This document shows, piece by piece, positions 33,591 through 54,649 of a DNA stretch of 64,000 nt. A model generated the notes under the pieces. The model saw only the letters and a list, made by a program, of their open reading frames with translations. It had not been told where the DNA came from and did no database searches. The position numbers and the translations under genes were made by a program. The DNA comes from Amyelois transitella (taxonomy: Eukaryota; Arthropoda; Insecta; Lepidoptera; Pyralidae). The stretch spans positions 1,466,001-1,530,000 of the forward strand of contig NC_083522.1 in assembly GCF_032362555.1 (NCBI RefSeq), given 5' to 3'. The stretch's first letter is position 1. Every line of letters begins with the position of its first letter.

Positions 33591-35430
33591 ACGCCATCAC
33601 AGCGTGTCACAACATACCAGCGTTTAAGTACACGACCACACACGCCATACTTATATTATGTACAGTCAGCATATCAAGCTATACCTTCATAGAATTCGGA
33701 ATAATTTAAGACTATAAAAGCGGAAAGTGCACAGTCAGTACTCTTCAACCACCGTCAATGTGTTGAAAACTGCCGATGATACATCATTCCTACAGTTTCA
33801 AGTGCAATACGTTACGTCATTTATATTATCTTTATTATACCGATTTATAGGAGTTGTCAGTTACGTTTCAGTAATGGACTAAGGGCCCGTTTAAATTTTT
33901 CATCTCTAGCGATTGGGCAGGCGCAAGAAATCTGTTTAAACAATGACGAAAATATAAGCCATATTTAAAAAAAATGCCCTAATTGAGTACCAAACTTCTA
34001 TTTAAATATCCGCGTCTTAAGAAGGACCAAAAACAAATTTAAACAAGAATACGCCTTAAATTGGTGTGGCTTGATATGTAGCGTTTGTACACACCTGTAC
34101 TTCAATCATGCAAATTATTTTTGTCATATTATCTTTGACAGCTGCATATTGCACATTCTATTTACAATAGTATTAGTTTCTTAAATAATATAATTCGTAA
34201 ATCAGTAAAGAAACTTTATTTCAATAGAAATAAAACGCAAATTGCTGTCAATAAGGAATTAACTTGGACAGGGTATGATTTTATACTTTCCGTTCGCGTC
34301 CATTCGAGGTTCACGCGTTGACTTTACGAAAAGTTATGGTTTTGTAAAACATTTGCATTCGAGAGGAGCCAAGCTCTTACACGGAATGAAGAGACTTATC
34401 ATTGAAGCAAGTCAATTTTCCAAACTTACTTAAAGGTAAAATACACAAAAATGCACGCCAAAATTTAATGGAAACAAGTGTTTTATATTATAATGTTCAT
34501 TCATAATTATTGACACATTGGAAGTTGTGATTTATGCACATATACATACAACACAAATTATCCTAAATGTGCGTTTTTCATTTGTCATAGCTATTACATT
34601 GTAAAAGTCAGCGCGCGAATCGTTGGTAGGTACATTTTATTATTTGAACTACGACGAACGCGGGACCATGTAAACCCGTTTATTCTGGCATTTTGAAAAT
34701 CTTCAATGGATTAAAGTCCATATTCCATTCCAATAAGATTCATTGTATAACTTCCTCGTCGTATCTTCCATTGGGATTATTTAAAAGTAGGGTAGGTTTA
34801 AATTGCCTATTCTTTAGACATGGCTGAAGTTAACAATGTTTTAACTTTCTCTCAGCAAGAAAAATAACCACAATTATTGTAATTTACTATGACAAATTAA
34901 GATTTGAAATGACAAAATACAAATATTACCTCCGGGTTTAAAATTATATTTTATAATTTGTAAATTAAACAGAATATGTAGTTATGCTTAAAACTTATTT
35001 TCGTAAACGAGTTAATTAATGATTTTGTTTTCAAGATTCTTTATATCTTTGGCGATGTCTAAATAATATAACGATGCAATCGCATAATTTATTAGGTTGT
35101 ATATTACAATTTTTAGAATATTGATGTTGAAAATTAATGGAGACTTTCTCTTGTTTTTTACTTATCTTTTTTATACATTTTCTTTTGTTCAAAGTTCTAT
35201 TTCTTACTTTAAGTATATACATATATAAATTAAAATGTAAACTGTTGTATACTATTTTGTTTTCGTAAAAATATAAGCAATAAAGTTTATTTATGTTACA
35301 CTTTCAGACAAGTTACCAACTGTCGTATTCACAAATATTTCTATATATCAATGATTTTTTTGGGTTCTCGTATTCCTAATTATGATGTTTAAGATAATAC
35401 AATAAATATTTTCAATATATAAAGCAGACT
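33591..35430 (+). other. 3' UTR / 3' flank of SPP
   Basis: Non-coding, AT-rich. Contains the candidate poly(A) signal at 35279-35284 and no full-length mobile element. A copy of the foldback-MITE end sequence lies in the preceding intron near 33100-33200. Confidence 0.5.
35279..35284 (+). terminator. Poly(A) signal AATAAA, SPP
   Basis: Canonical hexamer about 1.7 kb after the SPP stop. A second one (AATAAA near 35400) follows. Which is used is unknown. Confidence 0.45.
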
Positions 35431-37352
35431 TGTTTATTCCGCTAATGGATAGTGTACTTATAATGCCTCGAAAATTCTAAATTTTATCGGGTCAACGCCC
35501 AAGGAATCGGCGTGAACTTCGCTTTAGAGAGCACCGAAGATCAATTTATTATACTGTTGCCTCGGATATTTTTTTGTCAAAGAAAAATGTGTGTGTTATT
35601 AAACCACTGACTGCATTTGGGCTATTTTTTTTTAATTATAAATAGAGAAGAATTAAGAAAATAAGCGGGACTTGTGGTTCTTGAATATAGTTATATTACA
35701 AAATACGTCTAAATGATAAAATTTCTGGTCTATTATCCCCTCAACAGTCCGATTGACTTGTATTTTTATCATTTAGGCGCATTTTGTAATCTAACTTCTG
35801 TAACTTTGGTCGGTGACCCTAAAGAGCGAATGTGGTCTAAAAAATATATTAAAATTACCTTTTTATGTTATTTCTAGCGGGTTTAGGCGATTCTGCCTTT
35901 AGATGAAATGATATGAACTAACAAAATATATCAGGAAAGTAGTATTTTTCTTTTTGGCATTTATTTTTGATAATACTTGTATCTCTACATATAATAGACC
36001 ACTTTTGCCCAATTATATTTTGGAAATTTATATTTTGTAATAATATTTCGGTCTTGATAATGTGGACATTAAATGTGGGTAAAAATAAATAGGGTAATGT
36101 TAGCGTAAACACGTATATTAGGTGTATCTTATAACAGGTTAGCCTCCGGCTATACATGACATTTTCAATCCGCCATTTTGGTATATAATTCTGTAATAAA
36201 CGAACTTGACGTATTGAAATTCTTTCATTCATTGTAATATTTTTTTTTCTGTTATCTTAATATTCATAACAATAACGCCTCACAGTAAACTGTCTTGATG
36301 TAGGTATTTACGTTTTTTATATACCTATGCACCAAGGGATAGGCTTATAAATTTGAGATTCTTTGAACGTGCATTACAAATGCAGGCAATAATAAAAAAA
36401 GTTTTGATTTGCAACAAGATTTATTTTGAAATAAATATATGTTGCCGCCTGGCCGGCCGCTTTTTGACCGCCTTGGCGAGGGCGAACAATATTGAATTGA
36501 ACAGTATTTTTTTTTATAAATTTATATCTTAAGACTCAAAACGAAATCGCAGCACGGGTTTTATAATAAATAAACAATAAATTAACCATTCAGTCATTTA
36601 TATCACAAAGTTACTCTTACAAATTTAGCGCCACTTACAAAATAATACAGATTTTTTGCAAAAGTACCCTATGTATTTCTCCAGACTCTTAATAAGCAAA
36701 ATTTCTAGTTAATTTGTTCAAGAAGTAATAAAAAAAAATTATTTTGCAATTATAATCGTCTGTCGTGCGGTTCCCCAGGCATCGCACCAGCTGGCGGGAG
36801 ATCTTCTTTATGTGGTCGAGCCCTAATAAGTTCCCTCCCTCCCACTTCAGTTTCCTTCAGTTAAATACAATAGATAAACATTTCCCACACGTCTATACTA
36901 ATATTATAAAGCTGAAGAGTTTGTTTGTTTAAACGCGCTAATCTCAGGAACTACTGGTTCGGATTGAAAAATTCTTTTTGCGTTGAATAGGCCATTCATC
37001 GAGGAAGGATTTAGGCTATATAACATCACGCTGCAACTACTAGGAGCGAAGAAATAATGGAAAATGTGGAAAAAAAACTAATAAAATTATTCATCCTTAA
37101 GGGCCACAATGATGCCCAAAATAACTATTCCACGAGAACGAAGTCGCGGGCACAGCTAGTAATAAATATATACCAGTCCATAACGAACGACAAATAAAAA
37201 AATAAATAAAAACAAGCCTTGTATCACAACAGCTGATAGTCCACACACCAGAGTCTCTGTCCATCCGCACGGGAAACAGACGTGTCGACACTTTCACGCG
37301 CATCCGACTAGAACTAAACCCAGAATGGGTATCTTTGTTTTAACCAGTGTAA
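35431..37352. other. Region between the convergent SPP and RTCA genes
   Basis: No gene seen. Holds a fragment of the repeat family with 'ATCGTCTGTCG' (about 36766-36835) and a Helitron-like copy at 36892-37159. The 3' UTR of RTCA must end within it. Confidence 0.5.
36892..37159 (+). mobile_element. Helitron-like non-autonomous element
   Basis: TCTATACTAATATTATAAAG start, GCGGGCACAGCTAG end; the best-preserved copy. Confidence 0.85.
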
Positions 37353-44889
<7,537 letters not shown>

Positions 44890-47029
44890 GTTTACAACTT
44901 TTCTTAATGCGTTTCTGAAATTGCACAACTTTCGACAACACAAATTCACAAAAAGGGACTCGAAAATCATGCACTCATCGTCATAATTTTTTTCAGATTT
45001 ATATTTTAGCAGAAATTCTTAGTTCAAGTTCAGTTTGGTTTGTTTTGACATTTCTGTAATCTCAGCCAGTCTGTGTATTGACATTGACGTTGGTGTTGAC
45101 ACTTTGGGCAAAGGCAATGTATCCACCCAAACATTTTTATCAATTATAAATGTATCATTTTTATTTCATTATTTATGTATGTGTTTGAATTTTACTGTAA
45201 TTGATTATTATTACATTTTAAACATTAGAAAATATTTATCCTTTAATTTAAAATTTATCAGCAGAACTAACATGATTTAAAAAAGTACTCAATTTTTTTT
45301 ATTGTATACTATATTCGAAACTTCCGCCGTTCCGCGCAAAATGTCAATAGTGTTGTTTTGGTGGACGTACGTAATTTGTGATTACCTGCTTCTTTTAATT
45401 TAATATATAGATGGTTGGTGTATTTACTAATTTTAAGGGATAAAGAAGTGTGTAGGATTTGTTTTCTATTCATGGGACCGTGATTATACTGCATAAGTGG
45501 ATAGTGGTCGGAACCATGCAAAGGAAATCTGGCTTCCCCGTTGCGAATTGCAGCATTAAAATGGTTTGTAACTAATTGATATTTCTTGTAAACATTGGTA
45601 AAATATACATTCCCTGTTCCCAATGTTTAGAGGTTCACGGGAATAACCAACTAGTAGACGGTAAATGCTTGTAAGTAACCACCATTCTCTATAACCTAAT
45701 CGTCTTGATTTTGCTCAAAGAATATATAACCACTTAATTTTGCTTAAATTTCTGGCCTCCGGGGTATAATTATAAAATTATTTTATAATAATGTATATAA
45801 TTTTTATTTATAAGTAAGGTCAGAAGTACCTAACGTGTATATGTTTATTTAATACCAATTTAATGTTTGTATCATCGACAAAATTACCGGCAATCTGAAA
45901 TCATCAGCAACAATGTTTACGTGTAGGCAATATTATAAAAGCCAATGGGCCAGAATATTTTAGTATATGACACACCTATGGCTATCCTATAAAGGCAAGA
46001 CAGAGCCAACAGTTAGTCACAGACCTTAACCCTTCATTGCATGATTTTTCCTATTTCTTTTAAAATAAATCAGGTTGATGTAATTAATGCTCTAGATTAA
46101 AGGAAAAATATTAAAAAAAATCCTAGTATAAATAAGAATTTGAATTATTTAAAAAACAGTGATGAAAATTTACATCATTATACATTGTTACATATATAAC
46201 TCATTACTAAATAAGTCAAAAGATATTGTTTACTTAATCTCCTTTATTCTAAATGATAATTTAAAAAACAATTATTATTTTTATTCAACCACAAATTAAC
46301 TTCACATTGATTACACGAAATTGTGGAATAGCCTTTACATTTGGGAAATTTACACCGAAGTGACCTTTCTTTTTTTTTATTGTAATTCTTCTTCTAGTAG
46401 ACTGGTACTAGGGTTTTGTTGTACGCAATAGTCATTTATAAAGTTGCTAGCAACAACAAATTTAAAGTTTACAGTTTTTGAGTACCTTTTTTTCTTCACT
46501 AAATGTTATGATTGAAATTTCCATCACCATGCAAAGAAGGGTTAAGAGTCTCAAAAGCCTTTTTACTGGATGTCTTTATTTGTGAAATTCGGATTCAGAG
46601 TATGTGACAGGTTTCAAACCAATTCTCTATAGAAGAATATTTTTGACCTATGTAAATGTTTTGAATTTATTTTTTCACAGAAATCAATTGCTTTGTTTCT
46701 CTTTTCATATAGCCTCTGTTTAGGGCTTAGGAACCTTGATTTAAAATGTCCCCGATTTTACCATGATTTTATTTATAACAGAAGTTGTATGGTCTTACCG
46801 CCATACATATTTCGCTGACCTCGCAACACACTTTAAGCTGAAGCCATTATATGTATACATTTCAGTTAATATTACATGTCAGTGTGCTAAGAATAACGTA
46901 ACAAACTTTTAGATACAAGTGATCTTTATCTTGCCTACTTATACAAACAAACACTATTTTCAAACATGGTCATACTGGCCCATACAGAAATGAGTAATTT
47001 GTTTTCTAAATATATTTCTTTAATTTCAG
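44890..47029. promoter_or_regulatory. Divergent promoter region between RTCA and the RDM1-like gene
   Basis: About 2.1 kb between the RTCA start and the first recognised RDM1-like exon. A non-coding first exon of the RDM1-like gene could end at the good donor GTAAGT at 45671; this is only a guess. No mobile element is well preserved here. Confidence 0.4.
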
Positions 47030-47041
47030 CCTGACAGTATA

Positions 47042-48882
47042 ATGCCCCATTCAGAGCCTCAACCTTGCGAGGAGGACACTGAACACCGCAGACAACAGCT
47101 CATCAACTTTGGACACTCACAATGGGGCTTCAACAACTGGAGTTGGACTGTCACCAAACAAGAATTAGGTTTGATAGAAAATAATGTCTTAAATCTCTAG
47201 AAATTTTCCTATTGATAGTTCCCAATCAAAATGAATGCAATTTGTTCATTTTCAGGAAATCTTAAGTACATTGCATGAGCAATAATAAGGTGTTAAATAC
47301 AGAAATAAACAATGTAATGAATATTTTTCAGATTTTGTGGACCCCGCCGGCAATGGGAAGTACACAGCGGGTGTGGTGGCGTTTGTCTCTATTACAGTGA
47401 AAAGCTTTGACATCCAAAGGGAGAATATTGGCTACGCCACTTCTGTTGCTAACAGCAAGGGAATGGCGATTTACAAGTCTAGAAAGGTGATGATTTGTCA
47501 TTTTATAACAAAAAATTAGGTTCGAAAATATCCAATCTCCTACTAATATTATAAATGCGAAAGTTTGTAAGTATGTCAGGATATCAGTATGGATGTTTGT
47601 TACTCTTTCACGCAAAAACTACTGAACTGATTACGATGAAATTTGGTATGTGGGTAGCTGAAGACCCAGAATAACACATAGGCTCATTTTTATCCCAGAG
47701 TTCCCCCTGGGATTAATTAGGTTTCCATGCGGATGAAGTCGCGGGCGGCCTCTAGTTTATAATCATAATGTTTTTGTATTCTTATATATTATGAAAAATT
47801 ATATGATATTTATCAGATATATCATGATTATTATACATTGATATATATTATACATATATCCTTGGACCATGCTTGAAATATTAGTGACATGGTTTTCATA
47901 TGCAAAATAGCATATGTTCAAAATTGTTATACACATTACAGGCATTAATATTGAGTTAGTTGACTTTTAAGACATCCACACAAGTGATTGATTTTTCAGT
48001 AAAGATTTATAGATTAACTTTATGTTTCAGTGCGCCGTTACGAATGCTCTACGCGAAACGTTATTAAGTTTCGGCGGCAGCGTCGCCACAGAACTGATGG
48101 AACTCTCAGAGATAAAGACCGAAGCCCCCAGCGCCCCGAACCCGGTCCCGACCGCCCCCGTAGAGCCCGAAAACAACCAGAATCTACCGAACAAACCGAT
48201 CGAGCCTAAGAATTCTCCTGTCAACAAGGTTATAAGGAAAGAGGAGAGCACGACACCCGCGAACGTGCGGCCGCACCCTCCGCCGGCGATCAAGAACATG
48301 GCGGGGAACCCCCCGCCGCCGCCCGTGGCCAAGGCGCACCCGATGCCCGTGAGCCTGCCGCGGGCCGCGCCCCGGGGCCCCGCGCCGCCGCCGCGCCCCA
48401 ACTCCAACGTAAGTTTCGTGCTGCAGCCCGTGCTGCCGCCGCCGCTGTACGCGCCGCCGCGCCTGGCGCCGCCGCACGCCGCGCCGCCGCCGCACGTGTT
48501 CCCCAACTACTACGAGTACTCCGCCGGGCCCTGGCACTTCACGTACGAGACCTACGACCGCCACCACGGTAACGTCAACCTCAATTTCAACATCCCGCCG
48601 AAGAATCTGGTCGTGAACAGCCGCTCGGGCTCCGTCGAGTGCAAGAACGCGTGCGGCGTGCGGCCCCCGCACGAGGGGGAGCCCGTGCAGTACGCGCCGC
48701 CGCCGCAGAACCAGGGCTGCTGGATCAAACCCACCATTTTCTATGACGGCTTCTGGACGGAGCAGAAAGTGAAGAAGTGGGTCGCGGAGCAAGTCGAGAA
48801 GCAGTTCCCGGAGGAAGCGTCCAACAAAGTCTCGTCTCCTAGCACCGGCGGGCAGATGGAACCCCCCACCACTAAATCCTAA
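47042..48882 (+). CDS. RAD52-motif protein (RDM1-like), long-exon isoform with Pro-rich C-terminus
   Basis: Exons: coding 47042-47168 (exon from acceptor at 47028-47029), 47332-47486 and 48031-48882, giving 377 aa. Residues ~20-115 resemble the RAD52 motif of RDM1: a FGFNGW-like WGFNNWSW block, then a YATSVANSKGMAIYKSRK segment and AVTNALRETLLSFGG, the helix typical of RAD52-type DNA-binding folds. The function is probably nucleic-acid binding in DNA repair or annealing; the named role is inferred from the family. The rest is proline-rich (runs of PPPPP) with a YY/W-rich patch and a charged helix near the end. The third exon is very GC-rich compared with its surroundings. An internal GTAAGT at 48409 allows the alternative isoform described separately. 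AATAAA at 49283 fits the end of this form. ATG 47042 is the first in the exon, but an upstream coding exon is possible. Confidence 0.72.
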
Positions 48883-51800
48883 CAGATTTGTATGAAATTC
48901 TCCCGGACTGATTTTCGGTCATAATCTCATTACGAATTAAGGTTCATTCGAGCGTGCTGTATGAACGTATTATGCCATATCTTAGTGGTTTTTAAATTCT
49001 AGTAGATATAGGCAGCGCCGGATTATTCATAAGGTTTGTTTTGTAACCGCCAGATGGCGTTGTCCTGAAGAGTAGGATCGAGGCTAAGGTGCTAAATAAG
49101 GGGTCCTAAATTTGAGTTGCCCGTGGGTCTAAGCATGTGTAGTCCGGGACTGCGTTTAGGAACATTAATGTAAGTACACATTCGAATTTTTACCACTTTT
49201 GTGACTAGTTTTAGGGCTAGAACTATTTATTACTTGTTGTAGGTTTGGAGTTTCATCTCGTATTATCAGAGCATAGGTGTACAATAAAAGCCGGGTGGTT
49301 AAGAAACTGAGGCACGTTTAAGCATTTAAAAATAAGGTATGAGATAGCTGCATTCTCATAACTGTTGCTAACGTTGATTTAAAATCCTCTTTATTGTATT
49401 TCTAAGTTTTAGCGGCGGTATGTCTCAATTGATCACGTGATACGAAGGGTATGTTACGCCCGCATCACCGCCGGCGTAGATCGGAATAACCTGATTTTCC
49501 CGTTCTCGTGGGAATTATCAGAATTAAAAATAATGAAAGGATATGCTTAAAGATATTATCCCATTCAAAATATCTATCAAGCTGTCAATATTTGAATCTC
49601 AATAAAATCATTAAGCCAAAGAGCTGAAGCGACCTTTATTTTTTTTGATACTGCTACTTCTGCCTATCCCGTATGGGACAAAGACCATGTTGTCAGTTGA
49701 TCGTGATCCATTGGGAAATATCTGAGAATAATTTAGTAGGTAGTGGTGTTCGTTGGAGGTTTAGCAAATCTAAAAATATTCACTATTTTTTATCGAATTT
49801 TTCCAAGTTATGATATTGCTAGTGTTAAGATTTATTGGCTGTTTAAATTTAGGTGTCGAGCGTTAAAGAAGCAGACATATAAGGATTATTGAAGGAATTA
49901 ATTAGGCCCTTTTTCGAGATGAAATGTGTGATGCGCAAGAAGACACAGGTTCAAATCCCACCTCTGATATGTACAAATAACTCTGTTCTGAGTTATGTAC
50001 ATTAGTTTGAGTGCTAACCGAATGGTTTACGGTGACTATGTGGTAAAGGTATAGATATGTGTATAACCTTGACCTAGTATTGGTAAGGTTTCTCTGAAAA
50101 GGTTGCGTAGGTCAGGCGTGAGTTGCTTAGTGTAAAAACCTGAAATATCTTCTATCTAAAAAAGGCGCACCCCGGGCTCCTATCCAGAGAGGTGAGGATG
50201 TAACCAGGATTTACGCCAGGAGAAAAAAAGAGAGAGGATTGAAAGGAGAGCGGATACAAAAGACATTTTTTTTTTTTTAATTTTAATGAAGTAGGTCGGT
50301 TTTATGAATTGTATTATAGAGAGTGCATTGAGCCTGATTTTGCTATTTTGCCATAGTAAAATAGATTGTGACGTTATCAAAATATTCACGGAATTGCCAT
50401 GTATATAGGTGTCTTTGTAGAGGTCGTAGAATAAGCAATGTGTGGAGGACACTACCCATGTTTTTATTGTAATAAATTGTTTGAAATGCCAACATGTTTG
50501 TTTGTTATGTTTTTAGTTTTGTTTAAAAATACCTGTTCGTTTTGTTTTTGTTTTGACAAATATGTTAAGACTAGCTCTGCCCGCGACTTCGTCCGCGTGG
50601 AATAGTTATTTTGGGCATCATTGAAGCCCTCGAGGATGAATAATTTCCCCCGTTCTTTTTTTCACATTTTCCATTATTTTTTTTAGCTTCTAATAGTTGC
50701 AGCGTTATGTTATATAGCCTTCCTCGATAAATGGTCTATTAAACACAAAATTAATTAAAGAGAGAGAGAATTAGAGATTAAAATTATATGGTGTCGTACG
50801 CAACCTCGCACGCTCACCAGTGCGATAGTTGCAGGCTGTACTGAATAAAGCGATAACTACCTCGTGATGCGTGGCTGAATTACGAATTTGAGTGTAATTG
50901 TTCAACAATGCATTTTCCCTATTGTTCAACAATGCATTTGGAAATCCCAATAACTATTGCAATGATATTGATGCCTAAATGTAAGCGGAGTAAAGGGGCT
51001 TCGTAGAGTGATGGAAGGTGCAATCGAAACGCGGAGATGTGAGAAAGGTTATTGCAAAATTTTTGTATGTTTATTTCGGGTTAAGGTTCCTTTAGTAATG
51101 TAGAAGTGTACTAAGATTTCGCGGAATTCCCGCGACGTGGGATTTTTTGGGCGTAACGAAACTTAATTTGAAGGTTACGTTTTTTACCTCTTCACATTTG
51201 AACTGCTGAACCGATTTCCATGAAAAGCAAAGAATTAATGTGGAATACGGTCATGGGTAATTATCATGCATGGACAAAGTCGCAGGCAAAAGCTAGTGTA
51301 GTATAAAACAGGCATGATACCTGCGGTTCCCGTGCAGGAGGCGGAGATGAGCGAAGAGGAAGCGAGGGCGGAGCGCAAGCGCAGACAGCGACTCGCACAA
51401 GAAGAGTTCCGGTTGAAACAGCTTGCCAAGAACGCGGGAAACGGTTAGATTTTTTTTTTTTTTGTATCATTGTCATGTAGTTGGTCCTGTGGGTTTTACT
51501 CGATCAAACGAATCGAGCACTACACAGTGCGACTTTTATAAGGGATACCGATGTACTCCTGCGCAAGAAGTCTAATTTTCGTATGGCGCGAAATTATTTA
51601 AACAGTTAAGCCAATCAGAGCGCGCCTTTTGAACCTTTTTTTTTTGTTATGGAAGGGGAAATCTTTTTTACGGACTTCCCTCCCAGGTCTTCACCCGGGA
51701 GAGTGTGGGACTCCTGGCACCTAATGAACCAGCCTACCCATTAAAACCACTCCGTGCGTCCTTTTTGCCATTTTGAGGGCATCATGGGATCGCAGGTATT

Positions 51801-54325
51801 TCACCACGATGCCCGGCGCGTCTGTGCCGGGAATCTTGCCGTTATGTGCGACCATTAAGTTGCTGATGGTGCCGTGTGGTTGCCGGCACCAATACAAAAA
51901 AGAATAGGACCACTCCAACTCTTTCCCATGGATGTCGTAAAAGGCGACTAAGGGATAGGCTTGCAAACTTGGGATTCTTTTTCTCAGGCGATGGGCTAGC
52001 AACCTGTCACTATTTGAATCTCAATTCTATCATTAAGCCAAATAGCTGAACGTGGCCATTCAGTCTTTTCAAGACTGTTGGCTCTGTCTACCCCGCAAGG
52101 GATATAGACGTGACCATGTGTATGTATGTATGTGTATTAAGTTGCTGGCCCCCCTGTGCCCCTTTGAACCTGCGAATTGAACTTCTGTTAGGAGCGAGAT
52201 ATCAAGCGACATTTTCTGTTTGGATTTTAAAATTGATTTTCTTGTAATAAGGTAAATAGTTATTTTATTGAGTTTCATTCGGTTTATTTCGGTGGATAGA
52301 TGCGCTATTCTGCGATGTTGATATTGTTGAGGCGACTTACGAAAGAGGAATTTCCCGTTTACGTGCTCGTGATTCGCTTTATCGCGTAAAACCCGAACTA
52401 ATTCCTCTGGTTGCGTCCTTTTTGGAGAGGGCCCTGAGATCTGTCTGTGAACCGATCTTTTATTGTTTTTAAATTTTATATCTCAAACAAATATTGGTTG
52501 AGTGGTTTCACAATACCTATATTACAAAATATGAGACATCTACATATATTTAAAGAAATGAAAACGTTGTGACTATTGTTCTAAACTCAACTAAAAATGA
52601 TGGCATTCATATTTTGAATGTAGATTGGGGTTCAAATGACACTTTAAAGGTTAGTAAAGGACATTTTTTTTTCACGTAACGAAGTGTGATAAAAAATTTG
52701 TTCTCAAATTGAGCATCTGACAATCGATTTGTGTTGTAAATACTAAATCTGCCCTAAAACATGTTTACTGAATTTAATCTGATATTTATATTACTAGGTA
52801 CCTACTTATTTCATATCGAGTTGGGACATGGTGGACCACAGTGTTAATTTAATACCGGTTAATTACTTTTTATTGCCGGAATAATGATGTACAATTTTAT
52901 TGTGATCTACGGTTATGTAAGGTTTGTTATTTAGTGTTTACTTCATAACTAGGTAGGTAGGATTTATTAAATAATCTCAATTCTTAAAAATACTTTTTAT
53001 TCATTTAAACATTCCGATTTTTCAATTGTGTGTTATGTTTGTACTGGTATTTTTAATCTTTTTTTGTAATAAAGTTTAATAAGCTACTTTAGTTATATAT
53101 TATTATTTATTCCCTTAGCATTTTTTATTATGTTATAGTTGTTGGTTTCCGAACTTGAAGCAGTTACAAAATAAACGCTTCTACCTATTGGCATAGGATA
53201 GAAACACAATTGGGAAGAAATTTGGGAGCTCAGAAATGGGACAAATTGGGTTTAAAAAAATCTGTGATGATAATTGTCCGACTTGAGATCTTCTATTATA
53301 TTCTGCTACGTCATAATGAGAAGGAAAATACACATTTCTTTTTGGGCCCAAGTAAGAGAAGTTTTCGAACTCCAGAAAATACCAAAGCGTTTGTCAACTA
53401 GAGCAGAATTAATAAATACTGTAGAAATTGGAGAAATAATAAGAATGCTTTTATATCTTCCAATTTTAAAGTAGTATCCTATTTGAAGTCTGAAATTTAG
53501 GACTTAAAAAATCTAAGTTTTACTTATTTCATCAACTTGGCTTAATAATGTAACAAAATTTTATCGAATTCAACTTATGGAAATAAAATTTTGAAATGAG
53601 TATTGTCATTGTATATATTCGCTGAAATAGGTCAAAAATTACGGTCACGGAGGCCCCACTCGTATCTCTCATAACAAAGTAATTCATCACACCACAAAGG
53701 CTAAGCAGTAGAGCCCGGACTCTAAAGGAATTAACACACACTCAAAGAGTTAGATAGATATGTAGATTTCTCTTTATTGCATTAGGTTTATAATTAAATG
53801 TCAATTAAATAATAATATAAGCTTAGGATTTATCCTATGATGATGATGATTGCCGTGTGGTTCCCGGCACAATAGAAAAAAGAATAGGACCATTCCATCT
53901 CTTTCCCACGGATGTCGTAAAAGGCGACTAAGGGATAGGCTTACAAACTTGGGATTCTTCTTTTAGGCGATGGGCTAGCAACCTGTCACTATTTGAATCT
54001 CAATTCTGTCTTAAAGCCACATAGCTGAACGTGGCCTATCAGTCTTTACAAGACTGTTGGCCCTGTCTACCCCGCAAGGGATATAGACGTGATTATATGT
54101 ATGTATGTTATCAATGAAACCTGATGCCGTTAATTATCTTCAGATGACAAAGAGCTAAGCAAAGCTGGCAGCAGTATAGACAAGATGCTGATGGACATTC
54201 CTACTCAGGATATAGTCATAGAGGAGAGCGGGACGGAAGATGGCAAAAGGAAATCCCCAGCAGACGGTGGCGCTGCCAAGCGGCGGACTAGCGTACTAAA
54301 TAGACTGGATATCGTTGCCGATTGA
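47042..54325 (+). CDS. RDM1-like gene, spliced isoform with charged C-terminus
   Basis: Predicted alternative transcript: 47042-47168, 47332-47486, 48031-48408, 51338-51443 and 54144-54325, giving 315 aa. The donor AAC/GTAAGT at 48409 inside exon 3 is strong; it joins in phase 0 to 51338 and in phase 1 to 54144, and all junctions stay open to the TGA at 54323-54325. Exon 4 encodes a highly charged helix (EEEARAERKRRQRLAQEEF), and exon 5 includes KRK...KRR, a possible bipartite nuclear-localisation signal. These two exons have coding character and belong to no other gene on this strand. They could be a separate gene's tail, but the phase match to exon 3 favours this model. Confidence 0.6.
47537..47755 (+). 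mobile_element. Helitron-like element, second subfamily
   Basis: TACTAATATTATAAATGCGA start, GATGAAGTCGCGGGCGGCCT...CTAG end, in RDM1-like intron 2. Confidence 0.8.
48883..49300 (+). other. 3' UTR of the long RDM1-like isoform (intron in the spliced form)
   Basis: Non-coding stretch from the stop to just past AATAAA at 49283-49288. In the spliced isoform it is intron. Confidence 0.5.
49283..49288 (+). terminator. Poly(A) signal for the long RDM1-like isoform
   Basis: AATAAA followed by GGTGGTT, about 400 nt after the stop at 48882. Confidence 0.5.
49536..49690 (+). mobile_element. SR retroposon, highly diverged
   Basis: TTTGAATCTCAAT...TTAAGCCAAAGAGCTGAA remains; the ends are poor. Confidence 0.55.
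50571..50745 (-). mobile_element. Helitron-like element, truncated
   Basis: ACTAGCTCTGCCCGCGACTT end with ~170 bp of body; the other end is missing. Confidence 0.78.
51165..51296 (+). mobile_element. Helitron-like element, 3' part
   Basis: Ends AAAGTCGCAGGCAAAAGCTAG, 41 bp before RDM1-like exon 51338-51443. Confidence 0.7.
51869..52135 (+). mobile_element. SR retroposon, full length with target-site duplication
   Basis: ATTAAGTTGCTG at 51854-51865 and 52136-52147. One of the best-preserved copies. Confidence 0.95.
53852..54110 (+). mobile_element. SR retroposon, full length
   Basis: TGCCGTGTGGTTCCCGGCAC head to ATGTATGTATG tail, 33 bp before the last RDM1-like exon. Confidence 0.93.
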
Positions 54326-54618
54326 GGGTAGTTGTTAACTTTGGTTTTGTAATTTTGTAAAGTAAGTACCTACTTTGTGGAATTTTAAACGTTACCCGAT
54401 AACATTGTTACGTTGTGTTTGCATAAGAAAGGTAGCTTTTTAAATCTGCTTATTTATTGCCTCTTTTCTTTTGTTTGCTTTGTTATACAAATGTTAAATA
54501 CCTCAATTTGTAGAAGGATAAACATTCTCATCTGGATACATATTGTAAGTGTTAATTAAAATATACATGTATGTACATGTCACAAATATAATTATTTGTA
54601 TAAAATTTTTGATAATGT

Positions 54619-54624
54619 AATAAA
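54619..54624 (+). terminator. Poly(A) signal for the spliced RDM1-like isoform
   Basis: AATAAA about 300 nt after the stop at 54325, directly before an SR insertion at 54650. Confidence 0.45.
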
Positions 54625-54649
54625 TTGACTGGGTAGTAAGAGTTATCTC

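Noticed and set aside
45309..45623. Minus-strand open frame of 104 aa in the RTCA/RDM1-like promoter region
   Set aside because: No recognisable domain, no splice context and no repeat match; likely chance.
48027..48792. Two long minus-strand open frames (159 and 202 aa)
   Set aside because: Antisense shadows of the GC-rich, proline-coding RDM1-like exon.
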